Shown here one piece after another: positions 1 to 7,671 of a stretch of DNA of 64,000 nucleotides; position 1 is the stretch's first letter; each line of letters starts with the position of its first letter. Origin of the DNA: a bacterium (GTDB lineage: Bacteria > Cyanobacteriota > Vampirovibrionia > Obscuribacterales > Obscuribacteraceae); the NCBI GenBank assembly GCA_016124935.1, contig WGMS01000020.1, positions 1-64,000 on the forward strand, in the 5' to 3' direction. Both the position numbers and the translations under genes were made by a program. Below the pieces are notes generated by a model, which was not told the origin of the DNA, did not search any database, and saw only the letters and a list, made by a program, of their open reading frames with translations.

Positions 1-115
1 GAGAGTTTTTTCACCACTTAATATCGTATTAGATACCACTCTTAAAATTCGGCGTCATCTCGTCAAATCTATCGGCCGAATCGATTTTCCTTAGCCGGCC
101 CTGACAACCAGCAGA

Positions 116-1087
116 TTAAATGGACAGGCTCCTAGGAGCGATAGAGTTCTTTTTCTCTATTTTTGAATTGACCAGAGCATAGACTTCTGGCGATAGCGGG
201 TGATCTTGAAAATGAAATTTGCGAATAACCTGGTTCTCGAACTGTTTATCCTGATTACAGTCATAAGACCAGGCGATAAGGCAGTCTCTGTTTGGAATCG
301 CTACATAACATGGTTTTCCCAGCTCTGTCTCTATCTGGCTGCGCACCGCAGGCAGTAGCAAGCGCGCTGCCGCATAGCCGTCTTTGACTGAGATGACCAG
401 ATATTTGCCCCGGGCCTCTTCGCCGGTGGCTTGCTTAGAAGACAGCTTGGTCGAGGCCGTAGCCGATACAAGATTCTCGTAGGCCGCTTTCTTGATGGTT
501 TCCAGCGAAACTTTCCAGCGGCTTAAATCAGATTTGAGCAGATAGCGAAATGCGTTTTCCGAATCTATTACATAGCCTTCCATCAGCTCTTTCGAAAATG
601 CCAGCGGCTTGAAGACCATCTTCTCTTTCAGATCTGCTTGTTTTAAATAGTCCCGGGGAAATATCTGGGGACGCACCCTTGCCCGGGCTTCTTCCCATGT
701 CTTGATCTCTTCTTCGGCCGGCGGCACATCGGTGAGCACATTGAGAAAACGCACCACCGAGTCTCTCATACCAGGCTGCCCTTTGTTGTTGCGGACCTGT
801 TTATAGAGATTGTCGAGAGATATTTGACCTTCGCCTTTCCATTGCAAGAGAAAGGGAGAGTCTGTGGCAGAGAGCTTCAAGTCCGGATATTCTTTACCGG
901 CAATATCGAGGACATACTGTGAGAATGCTTTTGGTGTTTTCGGGGTTTTTTGGCTTTCTTTCCCTTTTCGTCTGGCGTCGGCTTCAGAGCAGAGGCTCAA
1001 TGCAAGTATAACCACCAGCAGTGCCGACAGCAATGCTCCAGTCGATCGACTTGAAAGTCTAGAGTTGTTCTTATTTATTCCAGCCAA
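116..1087 (-). CDS. Secreted or membrane-anchored protein of unknown function
   Basis: The predicted protein has 323 residues. A basic, Ser/Arg-rich N terminus is followed by a hydrophobic stretch at about residues 17-33 (ALLSALLVVILALSLCSEA), which looks like a signal peptide with a possible lipobox-like LCS. The following Lys/Thr/Pro-rich segment (about 38-55) suggests a linker to an exported domain. I do not recognise the rest; it is mixed alpha/beta with two cysteines near residues 265-280. The ATG at 1087 lies inside the 3' end of the upstream gene, whose stop is at 1075, so the two overlap by 13 nt and are probably translationally coupled. Function is unknown. Confidence 0.75.
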   Translation of the reverse strand: MAGINKNNSRLSSRSTGALLSALLVVILALSLCSEADARRKGKESQKTPKTPKAFSQYVLDIAGKEYPDLKLSATDSPFLLQWKGEGQISLDNLYKQVRNNKGQPGMRDSVVRFLNVLTDVPPAEEEIKTWEEARARVRPQIFPRDYLKQADLKEKMVFKPLAFSKELMEGYVIDSENAFRYLLKSDLSRWKVSLETIKKAAYENLVSATASTKLSSKQATGEEARGKYLVISVKDGYAAARLLLPAVRSQIETELGKPCYVAIPNRDCLIAWSYDCNQDKQFENQVIRKFHFQDHPLSPEVYALVNSKIEKKNSIAPRSLSI

Positions 1088-1707
1088 TTGAATTTCAATC
1101 CTGTCAGCTCTGTTAGTCGCGCCATATCACTTTCGTTCATGCAGGTCAGCAAACAATCCTGGCCCTCGAAATAGTGACAACAGAAAGGTTTATCTAACTT
1201 ATGCTCTCTGGCCAGCATGGCGAACCGGGCAAGAATGCCAGGATCCAGCCAGTCATCATTGACGGTGGCTTCCCAGTCGTATTTGTGTTCTCCTATTTTA
1301 AACGACAGTCTTGCTTTTCCATCATTGTGATCTATTTCGTCTTCCAGTTCCGTCACGGCAAGCTCGCCGCCGGTCAGGCGAATGATCTTTTCTGCCAGTT
1401 TCACATAATCACCCTGGTTCTCGATACACTCGGTGTCCAGGTGATAGACATCGTCTGAAAAATCGCCATAGGGCTCTACTTCTTGACTGGTGCCCATGAC
1501 ACAGAGCAGAAGCTTATATGGGTTTGCTTCGTATTCATCCCTGTCGAAGCTTTTTAGCAAGTCTTCCACCGAAAGCCCTTGTTTGAGCTTGATACCGAAC
1601 TTGGACAGATTCTCGAGCTGGGTCTCCAGGGGCAGGTTATCCGGCGTGGAAGCTTCGGGGGCGGCATCCTGGTCGGGTTTGTGAGTGAAGAACTTTCTGA
1701 ATATCAT
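1075..1707 (-). CDS. Acidic cytoplasmic protein of unknown function
   Basis: The predicted protein has 210 residues, is acidic and has no signal peptide or membrane segment. Motifs such as YHLDTECIE and a C-terminal MARLTELTGLKFNWLE suggest a compact fold that I cannot place in a family. The ATG at 1705-1707 is preceded by GGAG (minus strand, complement of 1717-1720) at 9 nt spacing. This ribosome binding site lies within a 38-bp sequence duplicated 68 nt further upstream. The gene overlaps the downstream signal-peptide protein by 13 nt, so the two probably act together. Confidence 0.75.
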   Translation of the reverse strand: MIFRKFFTHKPDQDAAPEASTPDNLPLETQLENLSKFGIKLKQGLSVEDLLKSFDRDEYEANPYKLLLCVMGTSQEVEPYGDFSDDVYHLDTECIENQGDYVKLAEKIIRLTGGELAVTELEDEIDHNDGKARLSFKIGEHKYDWEATVNDDWLDPGILARFAMLAREHKLDKPFCCHYFEGQDCLLTCMNESDMARLTELTGLKFNWLE

Positions 1708-1711
1708 ATTT

Positions 1712-1817
1712 AAATGCTCCGCTATTTCATTCCTGCTCAGATTACAGCATTGGCCGAGGCCGCTTCCGCATGATTTTAAAAATGCTCCGCTATTTCATTC
1801 CTGCTCAGATTACAGCA
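1712..1817. repeat. 38-bp exact direct repeat (two copies, 68-nt period)
   Basis: An identical 38-bp sequence occurs at 1712-1749 and 1780-1817, separated by 30 bp. The left copy carries the ribosome binding site of the minus-strand gene that starts at 1707. The right copy ends 9 nt before the stop of the acetyltransferase gene (1827). It looks like a local tandem duplication of the leader and ribosome binding site of the downstream gene. Confidence 0.9.
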
Positions 1818-1826
1818 CCCGCAAAC

Positions 1827-2405
1827 TCAGCGTATCTTCTCTACAGACTTTGCCATCATGATATCGGGCTTCCCTCGGCCGTTTGCATCGGGCACGACAC
1901 CGACAATCTTGAATCCAACTTTTTCCCAGAATGAAAAAGGATGATCGTTCAAATTCTTAATCGATTTTATTTTATCCCAGGTATTGTCATAGAGATCAGC
2001 CCCGGATAGGCTGGTTTGTTCACTTTCGTCATCGCTGCCCAGATAAAGGGTCAGACCCCCTTTTTTGTAGACTTGAATCTCCAGATCTTTCACCAGGCTG
2101 AGCCCGATACCTGCTTTTCTAGATTCTGCCCGGACGCATAGGGGATGGATTTCATAGACTTTTCCGCCATACAGCGATATGGCTCCAATCCAGCCTAGTA
2201 CTTCTCCCTGCTGGTTTACAGCGATTCTGACAAAGCGGTCTTTGCTTCTGACGCAGTTCTCCACCTCTACTCTGGCGGCTTCATCGGTGGGCCAGGCTTC
2301 CGGCCAGTTGTATTGAAAGCAGGTATAGAGCAGATGGGCCGCCTGCTTGATCAATTCGTCATCTTCTTTTTTCAGGGTGATGATACTGTATGTGATGGTT
2401 TTCAT
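1827..2405 (-). CDS. GNAT-family N-acetyltransferase
   Basis: The protein has 192 residues. The acetyl-CoA binding region is visible as a beta-4 strand (YEIHPLCVRAESR) followed by the pyrophosphate loop R-K-A-G-I-G at about residues 97-102 (Q/R-x-x-G-x-G/A type). The C-terminal part (HPFSFWEKVGFKIVGV, then PDANGRGKPDIMMAKS) resembles enzymes annotated as aminoglycoside 6'-acetyltransferases in Gram-positive bacteria. This is weak evidence for substrate, and the enzyme may acetylate another small amine. Start is the ATG at 2405. The gene lies upstream of, and in the same direction as, the acidic-protein pair, with the 38-bp repeats between them. Confidence 0.85.
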   Translation of the reverse strand: MKTITYSIITLKKEDDELIKQAAHLLYTCFQYNWPEAWPTDEAARVEVENCVRSKDRFVRIAVNQQGEVLGWIGAISLYGGKVYEIHPLCVRAESRKAGIGLSLVKDLEIQVYKKGGLTLYLGSDDESEQTSLSGADLYDNTWDKIKSIKNLNDHPFSFWEKVGFKIVGVVPDANGRGKPDIMMAKSVEKIR

Positions 2406-2510
2406 ATGAGGTGTATCCGGCTTTCAAAAGCCCTGCCAGGCATCTTTCTATTTTACTAGTTCGAAGTCTTTGCTTCGGGCAGTTGTTGAGAGATCTCCAC
2501 TTTCAGATTT

Positions 2511-2525
2511 TGTCAGTAGCTGACA
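2511..2525. promoter_or_regulatory. Inverted repeat overlapping a -35 box, possible operator
   Basis: TGTCAG (2511-2516) and CTGACA (2520-2525) form a perfect inverted repeat with a 3-nt spacer. The right arm coincides with the predicted -35 box of the promoter for the downstream secreted-protein gene. That position suits a repressor or response-regulator site, but the binding protein is unknown. Confidence 0.4.
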
Positions 2526-2549
2526 CAAATGCTTTGAACAGGCTATAGT
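2520..2549 (+). promoter_or_regulatory. Predicted sigma-70-type promoter of the LTXXQ-like gene
   Basis: CTGACA at 2520-2525 and TATAGT at 2544-2549 are separated by 18 nt, each matching five of six consensus bases. The -10 box lies about 35 nt upstream of the ATG at 2585. Confidence 0.55.
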
Positions 2550-2584
2550 AAATCAGCCGCGAATTGGGAGCATAGTATAGATCC

Positions 2585-3052
2585 ATGAAATTCCAGACCT
2601 TTCTTAGTTTTGCAGCCAGCCTCACAGTCGCTTCTCTGGCTACGACCGGGGCAGTATCTGCCCAGCCTGGTGGGGAAGGCGCCGCTCAGAGCCAGGCTAA
2701 CAGAGATCCGATGTACATCTACAAACAGGTCGGCATCAATAGCGAGCAGGAAGGCGAGATTCGCAAGCAGGTGAAGGATTTTGAAAGCGCCCAGAGGGTG
2801 CGGGTCAAACTTTTGATCAATCTGGTCAAAGATATGCGTGGCCTGCAGCTACAGCCTGACCCCAGCGAAGAAGAGGTGCTGGCGAAGCAGACAGAGATCA
2901 ATAATGTCTCCTCCCAGAGCGCCCTCGAAAGAGTAAAACTGATGCTCAAGATTCGTGCCATCTTGACCCCGGACCAGAAACAGAAGCTGGTGGATCTGGT
3001 CAAATCCAGCTCTGAGCAGTCATCTGGCAGTGGCGGCGGCGGCGCCCAGTAA
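2585..3052 (+). CDS. Periplasmic LTXXQ/Spy-like helical protein
   Basis: The protein has 155 residues. A clear signal peptide is present: MKFQTFLSFAASLTVASLATTG, with a likely cleavage after VSA-Q (about residue 27). The mature part is a charged alpha-helical domain with a TPDQKQKL motif near residue 130. This resembles the LTxxQ motif of the Spy/CpxP family, which are periplasmic stress chaperones and metal sensors. The end is Ser/Gly-rich. A promoter and a small palindrome lie upstream. Family membership is inferred from size, signal peptide, helical pattern and the single LTPDQ motif. A chaperone role has not been shown. Confidence 0.75.
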   Translation: MKFQTFLSFAASLTVASLATTGAVSAQPGGEGAAQSQANRDPMYIYKQVGINSEQEGEIRKQVKDFESAQRVRVKLLINLVKDMRGLQLQPDPSEEEVLAKQTEINNVSSQSALERVKLMLKIRAILTPDQKQKLVDLVKSSSEQSSGSGGGGAQ

Positions 3053-3131
3053 GAAATTTTTGAAAGCTTAATTCGACCGTCAATACCGGGCAAACCTGGC
3101 AAATTCTATTTAGAATAGAGAAAGTCGATGT

Positions 3132-3596
3132 TTGCAAGAGGCGAATGCTTTGTATCCAGCAGCAGGAAGCGTAGCTTTCAAGTTGATCCGGACCCTTCTT
3201 ACCGCAGCGGTGCTCCTGGGGCTATTGCTACTTGTGGTCTGGGGTGTCTTAACCTTGACCGGGTTGCCCTTTGTGCCATTTCTTATGAAGTTCGTCGCTC
3301 CCTATCTGTGGATAGTAGGGCTTGTCTATCTTCTTTTGTGGATCCTGGTCTATTTCTCTTATCGAGACTATCGCTGGGCGGCTAATTTATGCCAGGCAAA
3401 AGAGAGCTTTGATCTGGGTCGATACAAAAAAGCGGTAAATTTCGCCACCCTGGCCCTGGCTTACAAAGGGCGCTGCGGCCTTTCTTATTATCTGCGCAGC
3501 AAAGCCTACGAGAACATCGATAGCGAGAGTCTGCCTAAAGCGGATCTCGATATGGCTTTCTCCCTGGGCATAGATCCCGCAAAGTTCGATTTCTGA
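3132..3596 (+). CDS. Membrane protein with two helices and a TPR-like tail
   Basis: The protein has 154 residues if translation begins at the TTG at 3132 (no ATG lies in frame upstream of the first helix; a TTG at 3150 is an alternative). Two hydrophobic segments at about residues 18-45 and 54-73 are followed by a soluble tail. The tail has a TPR-like helical pair (FDLGRYKKAVNFATLAL) ending SLGIDPAKFDF. It probably sits in the inner membrane with the tail in the cytoplasm. It converges on the histidine phosphatase gene with only 5 nt between stops. Specific function is unknown. Confidence 0.65.
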   Translation: MQEANALYPAAGSVAFKLIRTLLTAAVLLGLLLLVVWGVLTLTGLPFVPFLMKFVAPYLWIVGLVYLLLWILVYFSYRDYRWAANLCQAKESFDLGRYKKAVNFATLALAYKGRCGLSYYLRSKAYENIDSESLPKADLDMAFSLGIDPAKFDF

Positions 3597-3601
3597 GCTT
3601 C

Positions 3602-4228
3602 TTAAGGCTTGAAGTTGGTAAAGTGAACCGTGGTGAAATTGTCGCTTATGTCCAGCTTTGTGACCGAGCCGGTGGAGATATTGAGACGCCAGAAATTGCG
3701 AACCGGCATTTCCAGAGCCTTTACCAGTACCGCGCGGGTTACACCGGCATGGGTTACCAGCGCGATGGTTTTGCCTTTGTGTTCTTCAATCAAAGAATCT
3801 ATCCGCGATTTCACCCTTTCGTAGAGGTCTTCTATGGACTCTCCGCCGGGCGGTGCGTTTTTAATTGGATCGCAGGACCATTTTTTGTAGTCTTCCGGGT
3901 CTTCTTTCTTGACCTCTAGATAGGTCCGACCTTCCCATTCACCCACCGACCATTCATCAAAGCCTTCCTGGGGATGGTTCTCGAGCCCAAGGCGTTCGGC
4001 GATTAAACTGGCGGTAGAGCGAACACGCCGGGCTGTGCTGGAGAGAAGCAGGTCTGGCTTGTGATCTGCCAGCCATTCTCCCAGGGCTCTGGCTTGTTCT
4101 TTGCCGCCTTCGGTCAGCTCCACATCGGGGTCGTTGTAGAGCTTGCCGTTTTCGGTCGGCTCGGTATGACCGTGGCGAATCAGATAGATTGTGGTAATGG
4201 TCTCCGGAGGATGTAGCTCTTCACTCAC
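3602..4228 (-). CDS. Histidine phosphatase family protein (phosphoglycerate mutase-like)
   Basis: The protein has 208 residues. The catalytic RHG motif (IYLIRHGHTE, His at about residue 20) forms the phosphohistidine. A second active-site part, Arg in SSTARRVRSTA (about 62-72), the acid in DEWSVGEWEG (about 88-97) and the second His in LVTHAGVTRAV (about 158-168) complete the pocket. This pattern is that of CobC/GpmB-like phosphatases; the true substrate cannot be read from sequence. Start is GTG at 4228 with GGGAG about 8 nt upstream. The gene follows the aldolase gene by 15 nt in the same direction, so the two may act on related sugar phosphates. Confidence 0.88.
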   Translation of the reverse strand: MSEELHPPETITTIYLIRHGHTEPTENGKLYNDPDVELTEGGKEQARALGEWLADHKPDLLLSSTARRVRSTASLIAERLGLENHPQEGFDEWSVGEWEGRTYLEVKKEDPEDYKKWSCDPIKNAPPGGESIEDLYERVKSRIDSLIEEHKGKTIALVTHAGVTRAVLVKALEMPVRNFWRLNISTGSVTKLDISDNFTTVHFTNFKP

Positions 4229-4243
4229 GCATGAAACTCCCTA

Positions 4244-4963
4244 TTAGCCCGGATCGCTGCAGGTTGGGCTGAGAAGCATTTTTTCATTAGCCGGTCGTTT
4301 TAGTCCATAGGAAGAAGCGCAGATGGCAAGCAGCTTCTCGACCTGGGAAGACTTGAGAGGCTTGACCCCGCCCAGCATATTGGCGATTAAAAGGGTCTGG
4401 GCGAAGTGCTCTAGTGTTTCCAATTTGTAATACGCGTCCCATATATCGGTGCCCATGGTGATGGCGCCGTGATGGTCTAGCATGATCGCTTCGTGATCAC
4501 GGACGAGATTCTTTATCGAATCCGGAATCTCATCGGTGCTTGGTGTCGCATATGGTGCGGTAGGAATATTGCCGAGCGTACAGACAACCTCGGGCAGTAC
4601 GCATTGCTCCAGGTTGAGGCCTGCGACGGTGAAGCCGACCGCTGTGGTGGGATGGGCGTGCACCACCGCCAGGGCGTCGGGCCTTTCTTCATAGACGGTG
4701 AGATGCATCTTCAGCTCGGTAGATGGACGTTTGCCTGCTGCGGCGTCCTCGGCGCAAGCCTGTCCGTTTAAATCGGTGATCACCAGATCGTCTGGATTCA
4801 ACCTGGCTTTACAGGTGTCGGCCGGCGTTGTCAGGATGCGCTTGTCATCGAGCCGAATGCTGAAATTGCCTTCCTTGCCGCAGATATGGCCTCTCTGGTA
4901 GGCAAGTCTGCCCACTTCGAGCAGATCTTGCCTAGCCTTGTCCTCGTCGATTGCCTTGCCCAA
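4244..4963 (-). CDS. Class II aldolase/adducin family protein (L-fuculose-phosphate aldolase-like)
   Basis: The protein has 239 residues. The N-terminal motif RGHICGKEGNFSIR matches the GNxS substrate-phosphate loop. Zinc ligands are visible in VVHAHPTTAVG (two His at about residues 100-102) and LDHHGAITMG (about 158-167), with a Glu in PSTELKMH as likely catalytic acid/base. These enzymes cleave sugar 1-phosphates such as fuculose-, rhamnulose- or methylthioribulose-phosphate. The present one cannot be assigned more closely. The start codon appears to be TTG at 4961-4963 and has only a weak ribosome binding site. It is followed by the histidine phosphatase gene 15 nt downstream and probably forms an operon with it. 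Confidence 0.87.
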   Translation of the reverse strand: MGKAIDEDKARQDLLEVGRLAYQRGHICGKEGNFSIRLDDKRILTTPADTCKARLNPDDLVITDLNGQACAEDAAAGKRPSTELKMHLTVYEERPDALAVVHAHPTTAVGFTVAGLNLEQCVLPEVVCTLGNIPTAPYATPSTDEIPDSIKNLVRDHEAIMLDHHGAITMGTDIWDAYYKLETLEHFAQTLLIANMLGGVKPLKSSQVEKLLAICASSYGLKRPANEKMLLSPTCSDPG

Positions 4964-5282
4964 TTCCGGTAAATCTCCATTTATTAGAAGCTTCTAGTCA
5001 ATATTAGCCGCATTTAGACGATTCGTGAACAAACGTTTATGGCGGTCAATTATATATACTATGGCTATTTCGGCGGATTAGACCTTCTTCCTGTCCAAAT
5101 TCTATACTTGTGGACCTTTTGAAAATGTCAAGCATGTTGTAGAATCCCTGGGTTCGTTGATATGTGTAAAAACGCACATACCAGAGCGGCTTATTAGCCC
5201 ATTCGGTAACCACTTGAATATCTGAAACTGGTGCTGAAGGCTCAGGCTTCCGGGTCGCTGTCAAGAGATCGTAGAGGTTCTT
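4964..5282. other. Divergent intergenic region between aldolase and SH3 protein genes
   Basis: This 319-nt stretch separates two divergent genes and should hold both promoters. A modest minus-strand candidate has TAATAT at 5001-5006 with a weak TTCACG 17 nt upstream. No convincing plus-strand promoter is visible. A long minus-strand open frame crosses it but runs into the next gene antisense and has no recognisable protein features. Confidence 0.4.
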
Positions 5283-7130
5283 ATGCGTTGTCCGGAGTGT
5301 GAACAGAGGAATTCTGTAGCAGCTCGAAAATGTCAGTTTTGCGGTTCTAAGTTCGCTAAGAAGAGTAAGAGTCTTCCAGTCAAAGCGATAGCCGCTGTAG
5401 CAGGCGTCTGTCTTCTTGGGTTTGTTGTCTTTTCGGTGGTGCCTAAGCTCACCCAGCCCAATCAGGACCTCAAGAAAATCGCATCCAGCATAACTTCTGG
5501 TCCCGAGTCGGCAGAACAGGCTCAGAAGCTTAAGAACGAACTGGACCAGGCGATTCTTGCCTTCCTTAAAAAGAACGGGGGCTTGAGCTCCAGCGACCTG
5601 CTCACCACGCTTCAAGCGCAGCTTCCAACCTCTATCTTCGAGGTGCTGGTCTTTGATCTGCCCCGGGGCATCAAACTGGTGGAAGTGGACTGCGTTCTGC
5701 AACCGGCGGATTTCTTGATAATTGATTCTGACGGCGGACCGAAGGTGACCCAGCTCTTCGGGCTCGATGTATTCGATGAAGGACGTTTGATTAAGACAGG
5801 TTCAGACCCTTATCTTGTCCTGATCGGACACACCAACGTGGACATGAAGAAGAAGCCAAATCTCAAAGCAGTGGCGCTGCTTCCCAATGGCAATTCTGTT
5901 GATCAGTCCAACAAGTTGATTCCGCCGATTCGAGGAGAGGGCTCTATCTCTTTCGACAAGAACAATCGAGATATAGTTTTGGAGCGCCATTTGATCTCTA
6001 CCGCTAAAGGTGAGGAGTTATTCGAAGGGGTTCTACCTTTCGAAGACCAGCAATTCAAAACGGTGCTCAAATGGACCAACGGTAAATACGATGCCGAACA
6101 TAATCTGGGCAGCTCCAGATTCTCTGCATTGTATGCGGTGGCATCGGCATTGACCGCTCCTGGAGAAGCCGAAGACTTCAAAGCATATTTAGATCAGCCG
6201 GCGCGTGATTTTATCAAAAGCATCGCCGACAACCCGGTCTCTGACCCACCCGGCTTCAACATCGCCAAGATGGAAGAGAATAAAACAAGTAGTGTCGGTA
6301 ACAATAGAAGAAGCCGTCGGCGCGCCCGCCGTGCGCCCTCTTCGCGTTCCGAGGCTACCTATGCGTTGACATCGGGCAAGCGCACTTTCGAAGTGGTGTT
6401 ATCCGGCTCCGATAGCCAGCGCTGGACCGCGTCGAACATAGAAGAGAGAACTCCGGAATCAACTGGCGGTCAGATGGCGGAGAACAGCTCCGAGGCTTCC
6501 GGTGCCGACGAAAGCAAGATTGTCGTCAAAGCACCAGAGCCGGAGAAAGTAGTAGTCGCACCACCAAAGGCGGCAGAGCCGCCCAAGAAGGTGGTAGAGC
6601 CTCCGAAGAAAGCGGAAAAACCGGCTCAAGAAAAGCCGAAGCCCAAGGAGAAAGCGCCGGTGAAGGTGGCTCAGAAGCCCACTCAAGTGCCGGAGCGTAA
6701 GACCGAATCTGCCCCGGCATCTGCTGCCGGTAAAAGTGTAATCACCTCCCGGGGAGTGACCCTGCGCACCGGTCCAGGAACGGGCAGCAAGAAGCTTTTC
6801 AATGTCGGCAAGGGTACGCCGGTTAAGGTCATCGGTAAGGAGAATGGCTGGTACAAAGTCGTTGTCAACGGAAAACAAGGTTATGTCTGGAGCGGACTGG
6901 TAGATTACAAGAAAGCTGATGGCTATACTACCGCCGTGGTTCGCAAGACCAAGCCGGTGCAGGATTCTAACCGCAAAGTGGTCTCTTCTACGAAGCCTGG
7001 CGAAAAGGTCGTAGTGGTGGGCGGTCTCAAGAACAACCGTTACAAAGTTCGCACTGCCAACGGCAAGATCGGTTATGTTGAGAAAGATGCAGTAGATGTT
7101 GCGGTGGAAGAGCCGGCATTTGTTCCCTAG
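5283..7130 (+). CDS. Zinc-ribbon, single-TM, double SH3b-domain protein
   Basis: The protein has 615 residues. A zinc ribbon at the N terminus (C3, C6, C17, C20 in two CxxC pairs) is followed by one membrane helix at about 34-54. A large region of unknown fold runs from about 60 to 340 and a basic RRSRRRARRA patch lies at about 340-350. A Pro/Lys-rich linker (about 425-480) leads to two C-terminal SH3b domains (about 485-540 and 550-605). The first SH3b has VTLRTGPGTGSKKLF and GWYKVVVNGKQGYVWSG, which are typical wall-binding features. The likely topology is ribbon in the cytoplasm and SH3b domains outside, suggesting a link between cytoplasm and peptidoglycan. AGAGG lies just upstream of the ATG. 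Confidence 0.85.
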   Translation: MRCPECEQRNSVAARKCQFCGSKFAKKSKSLPVKAIAAVAGVCLLGFVVFSVVPKLTQPNQDLKKIASSITSGPESAEQAQKLKNELDQAILAFLKKNGGLSSSDLLTTLQAQLPTSIFEVLVFDLPRGIKLVEVDCVLQPADFLIIDSDGGPKVTQLFGLDVFDEGRLIKTGSDPYLVLIGHTNVDMKKKPNLKAVALLPNGNSVDQSNKLIPPIRGEGSISFDKNNRDIVLERHLISTAKGEELFEGVLPFEDQQFKTVLKWTNGKYDAEHNLGSSRFSALYAVASALTAPGEAEDFKAYLDQPARDFIKSIADNPVSDPPGFNIAKMEENKTSSVGNNRRSRRRARRAPSSRSEATYALTSGKRTFEVVLSGSDSQRWTASNIEERTPESTGGQMAENSSEASGADESKIVVKAPEPEKVVVAPPKAAEPPKKVVEPPKKAEKPAQEKPKPKEKAPVKVAQKPTQVPERKTESAPASAAGKSVITSRGVTLRTGPGTGSKKLFNVGKGTPVKVIGKENGWYKVVVNGKQGYVWSGLVDYKKADGYTTAVVRKTKPVQDSNRKVVSSTKPGEKVVVVGGLKNNRYKVRTANGKIGYVEKDAVDVAVEEPAFVP

Positions 7131-7159
7131 GCTCTGCTCATGCTATATTGATGCTTCAC

Positions 7160-7233
7160 CGGGACGTAGCGCAGCTTGGTAGCGCGGCTGCTTTGGGAGC
7201 AGTAGGTCGCAGGTTCAAATCCTGTCGTCCCGA
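7160..7233 (+). tRNA. trnP: tRNA-Pro (anticodon TGG)
   Basis: The 7-bp acceptor stem CGGGACG (7160-7166) pairs perfectly with CGTCCCG (7226-7232), with discriminator A at 7233. The anticodon loop TTTGGGA within CTGC/GCAG gives anticodon TGG, which reads CCA. The T arm carries GGTTCAAATCC. CCA is not encoded. A TATATT at 7144-7149 could be its -10 box. Confidence 0.96.
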
Positions 7234-7242
7234 AATTATTTT

Positions 7243-7425
7243 TCAGGCGCTCTCAGATTCTTGTTCATTGGATGGCACCTCTTTCACCAGTTTGCCATCT
7301 CGAATAACAACCACTTTGGTGCCTGTTTGTCTCGCCACTTCCCTTGCACGTCTGCTGGCACGTTGAAGTGCCGCAGTGGCCCCGTCTTGGAGCCTCTTAA
7401 GTTCATTTTTTTCGTCGGGACTCAT
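7243..7425 (-). CDS. Small protein of the zeta-toxin neighbourhood type, possible antitoxin
   Basis: The protein has 60 residues. The first half is a charged helix (ALQRASRRAREVARQ), followed by TGTKVVVIRDGKLVKEVP. That second motif resembles the TGxPxVxWxDGKxVxxxP pattern of short proteins encoded beside zeta-like kinases in cyanobacteria and other bacteria. AAGGA lies 8 nt upstream of the ATG. A remnant of a zeta-like gene lies immediately upstream on the same strand (7482-7655), which supports the link. If the partner toxin is gone, this is an orphan. The assignment as antitoxin is inference from memory of such neighbourhoods. Confidence 0.6.
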   Translation of the reverse strand: MSPDEKNELKRLQDGATAALQRASRRAREVARQTGTKVVVIRDGKLVKEVPSNEQESESA

Positions 7426-7481
7426 TGATTATATCCTTCGTCGACAAAAACTGGCGTGTCACCACTGTTATCATATAGCCT

Positions 7482-7655
7482 CTAGTAACTGACCTCATGC
7501 CGGTATATGGTTTCAAAATTTCGCAAACCTGCCCTGAATCGCCTTCGAATTACCTCATCTGGCACGTAGTGTCCGCCTTGGATCACACGTTCTGCAACGC
7601 GGGCAATTGCTTCCTCTGCACTTTCCAGGCTGAGAAAAAACAAAATTCCATGAAT
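7482..7655 (-). pseudogene. Remnant of a zeta-toxin/AAA kinase-like gene
   Basis: Reading the minus strand from 7655 gives about 57 codons after an in-frame TAG (7656-7658), ending in a TAG at 7482-7484. The segment IHGILFFLSLESAEEAIARV and the following QGGHYVPDEVIRRRFRAGLRN match the C-terminal half of zeta-like (UDP-sugar) kinases. The usual form there is FFLWLPS...ARVAERVxxGGHxIPExxIRRRYxxGLxN. No start codon with a ribosome binding site is visible. The Walker A N-terminal half and the extreme C terminus are missing, so this is a decayed fragment. Confidence 0.65.
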
Positions 7656-7671
7656 CTATAATTGTTAGCAG

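Noticed and set aside
5046..5702. Long minus-strand open frame of 218 codons crossing the start of the zinc-ribbon/SH3 gene
   Set aside because: It is antisense to a gene with clear domains, has no recognisable motif or good start, and looks like a shadow frame.
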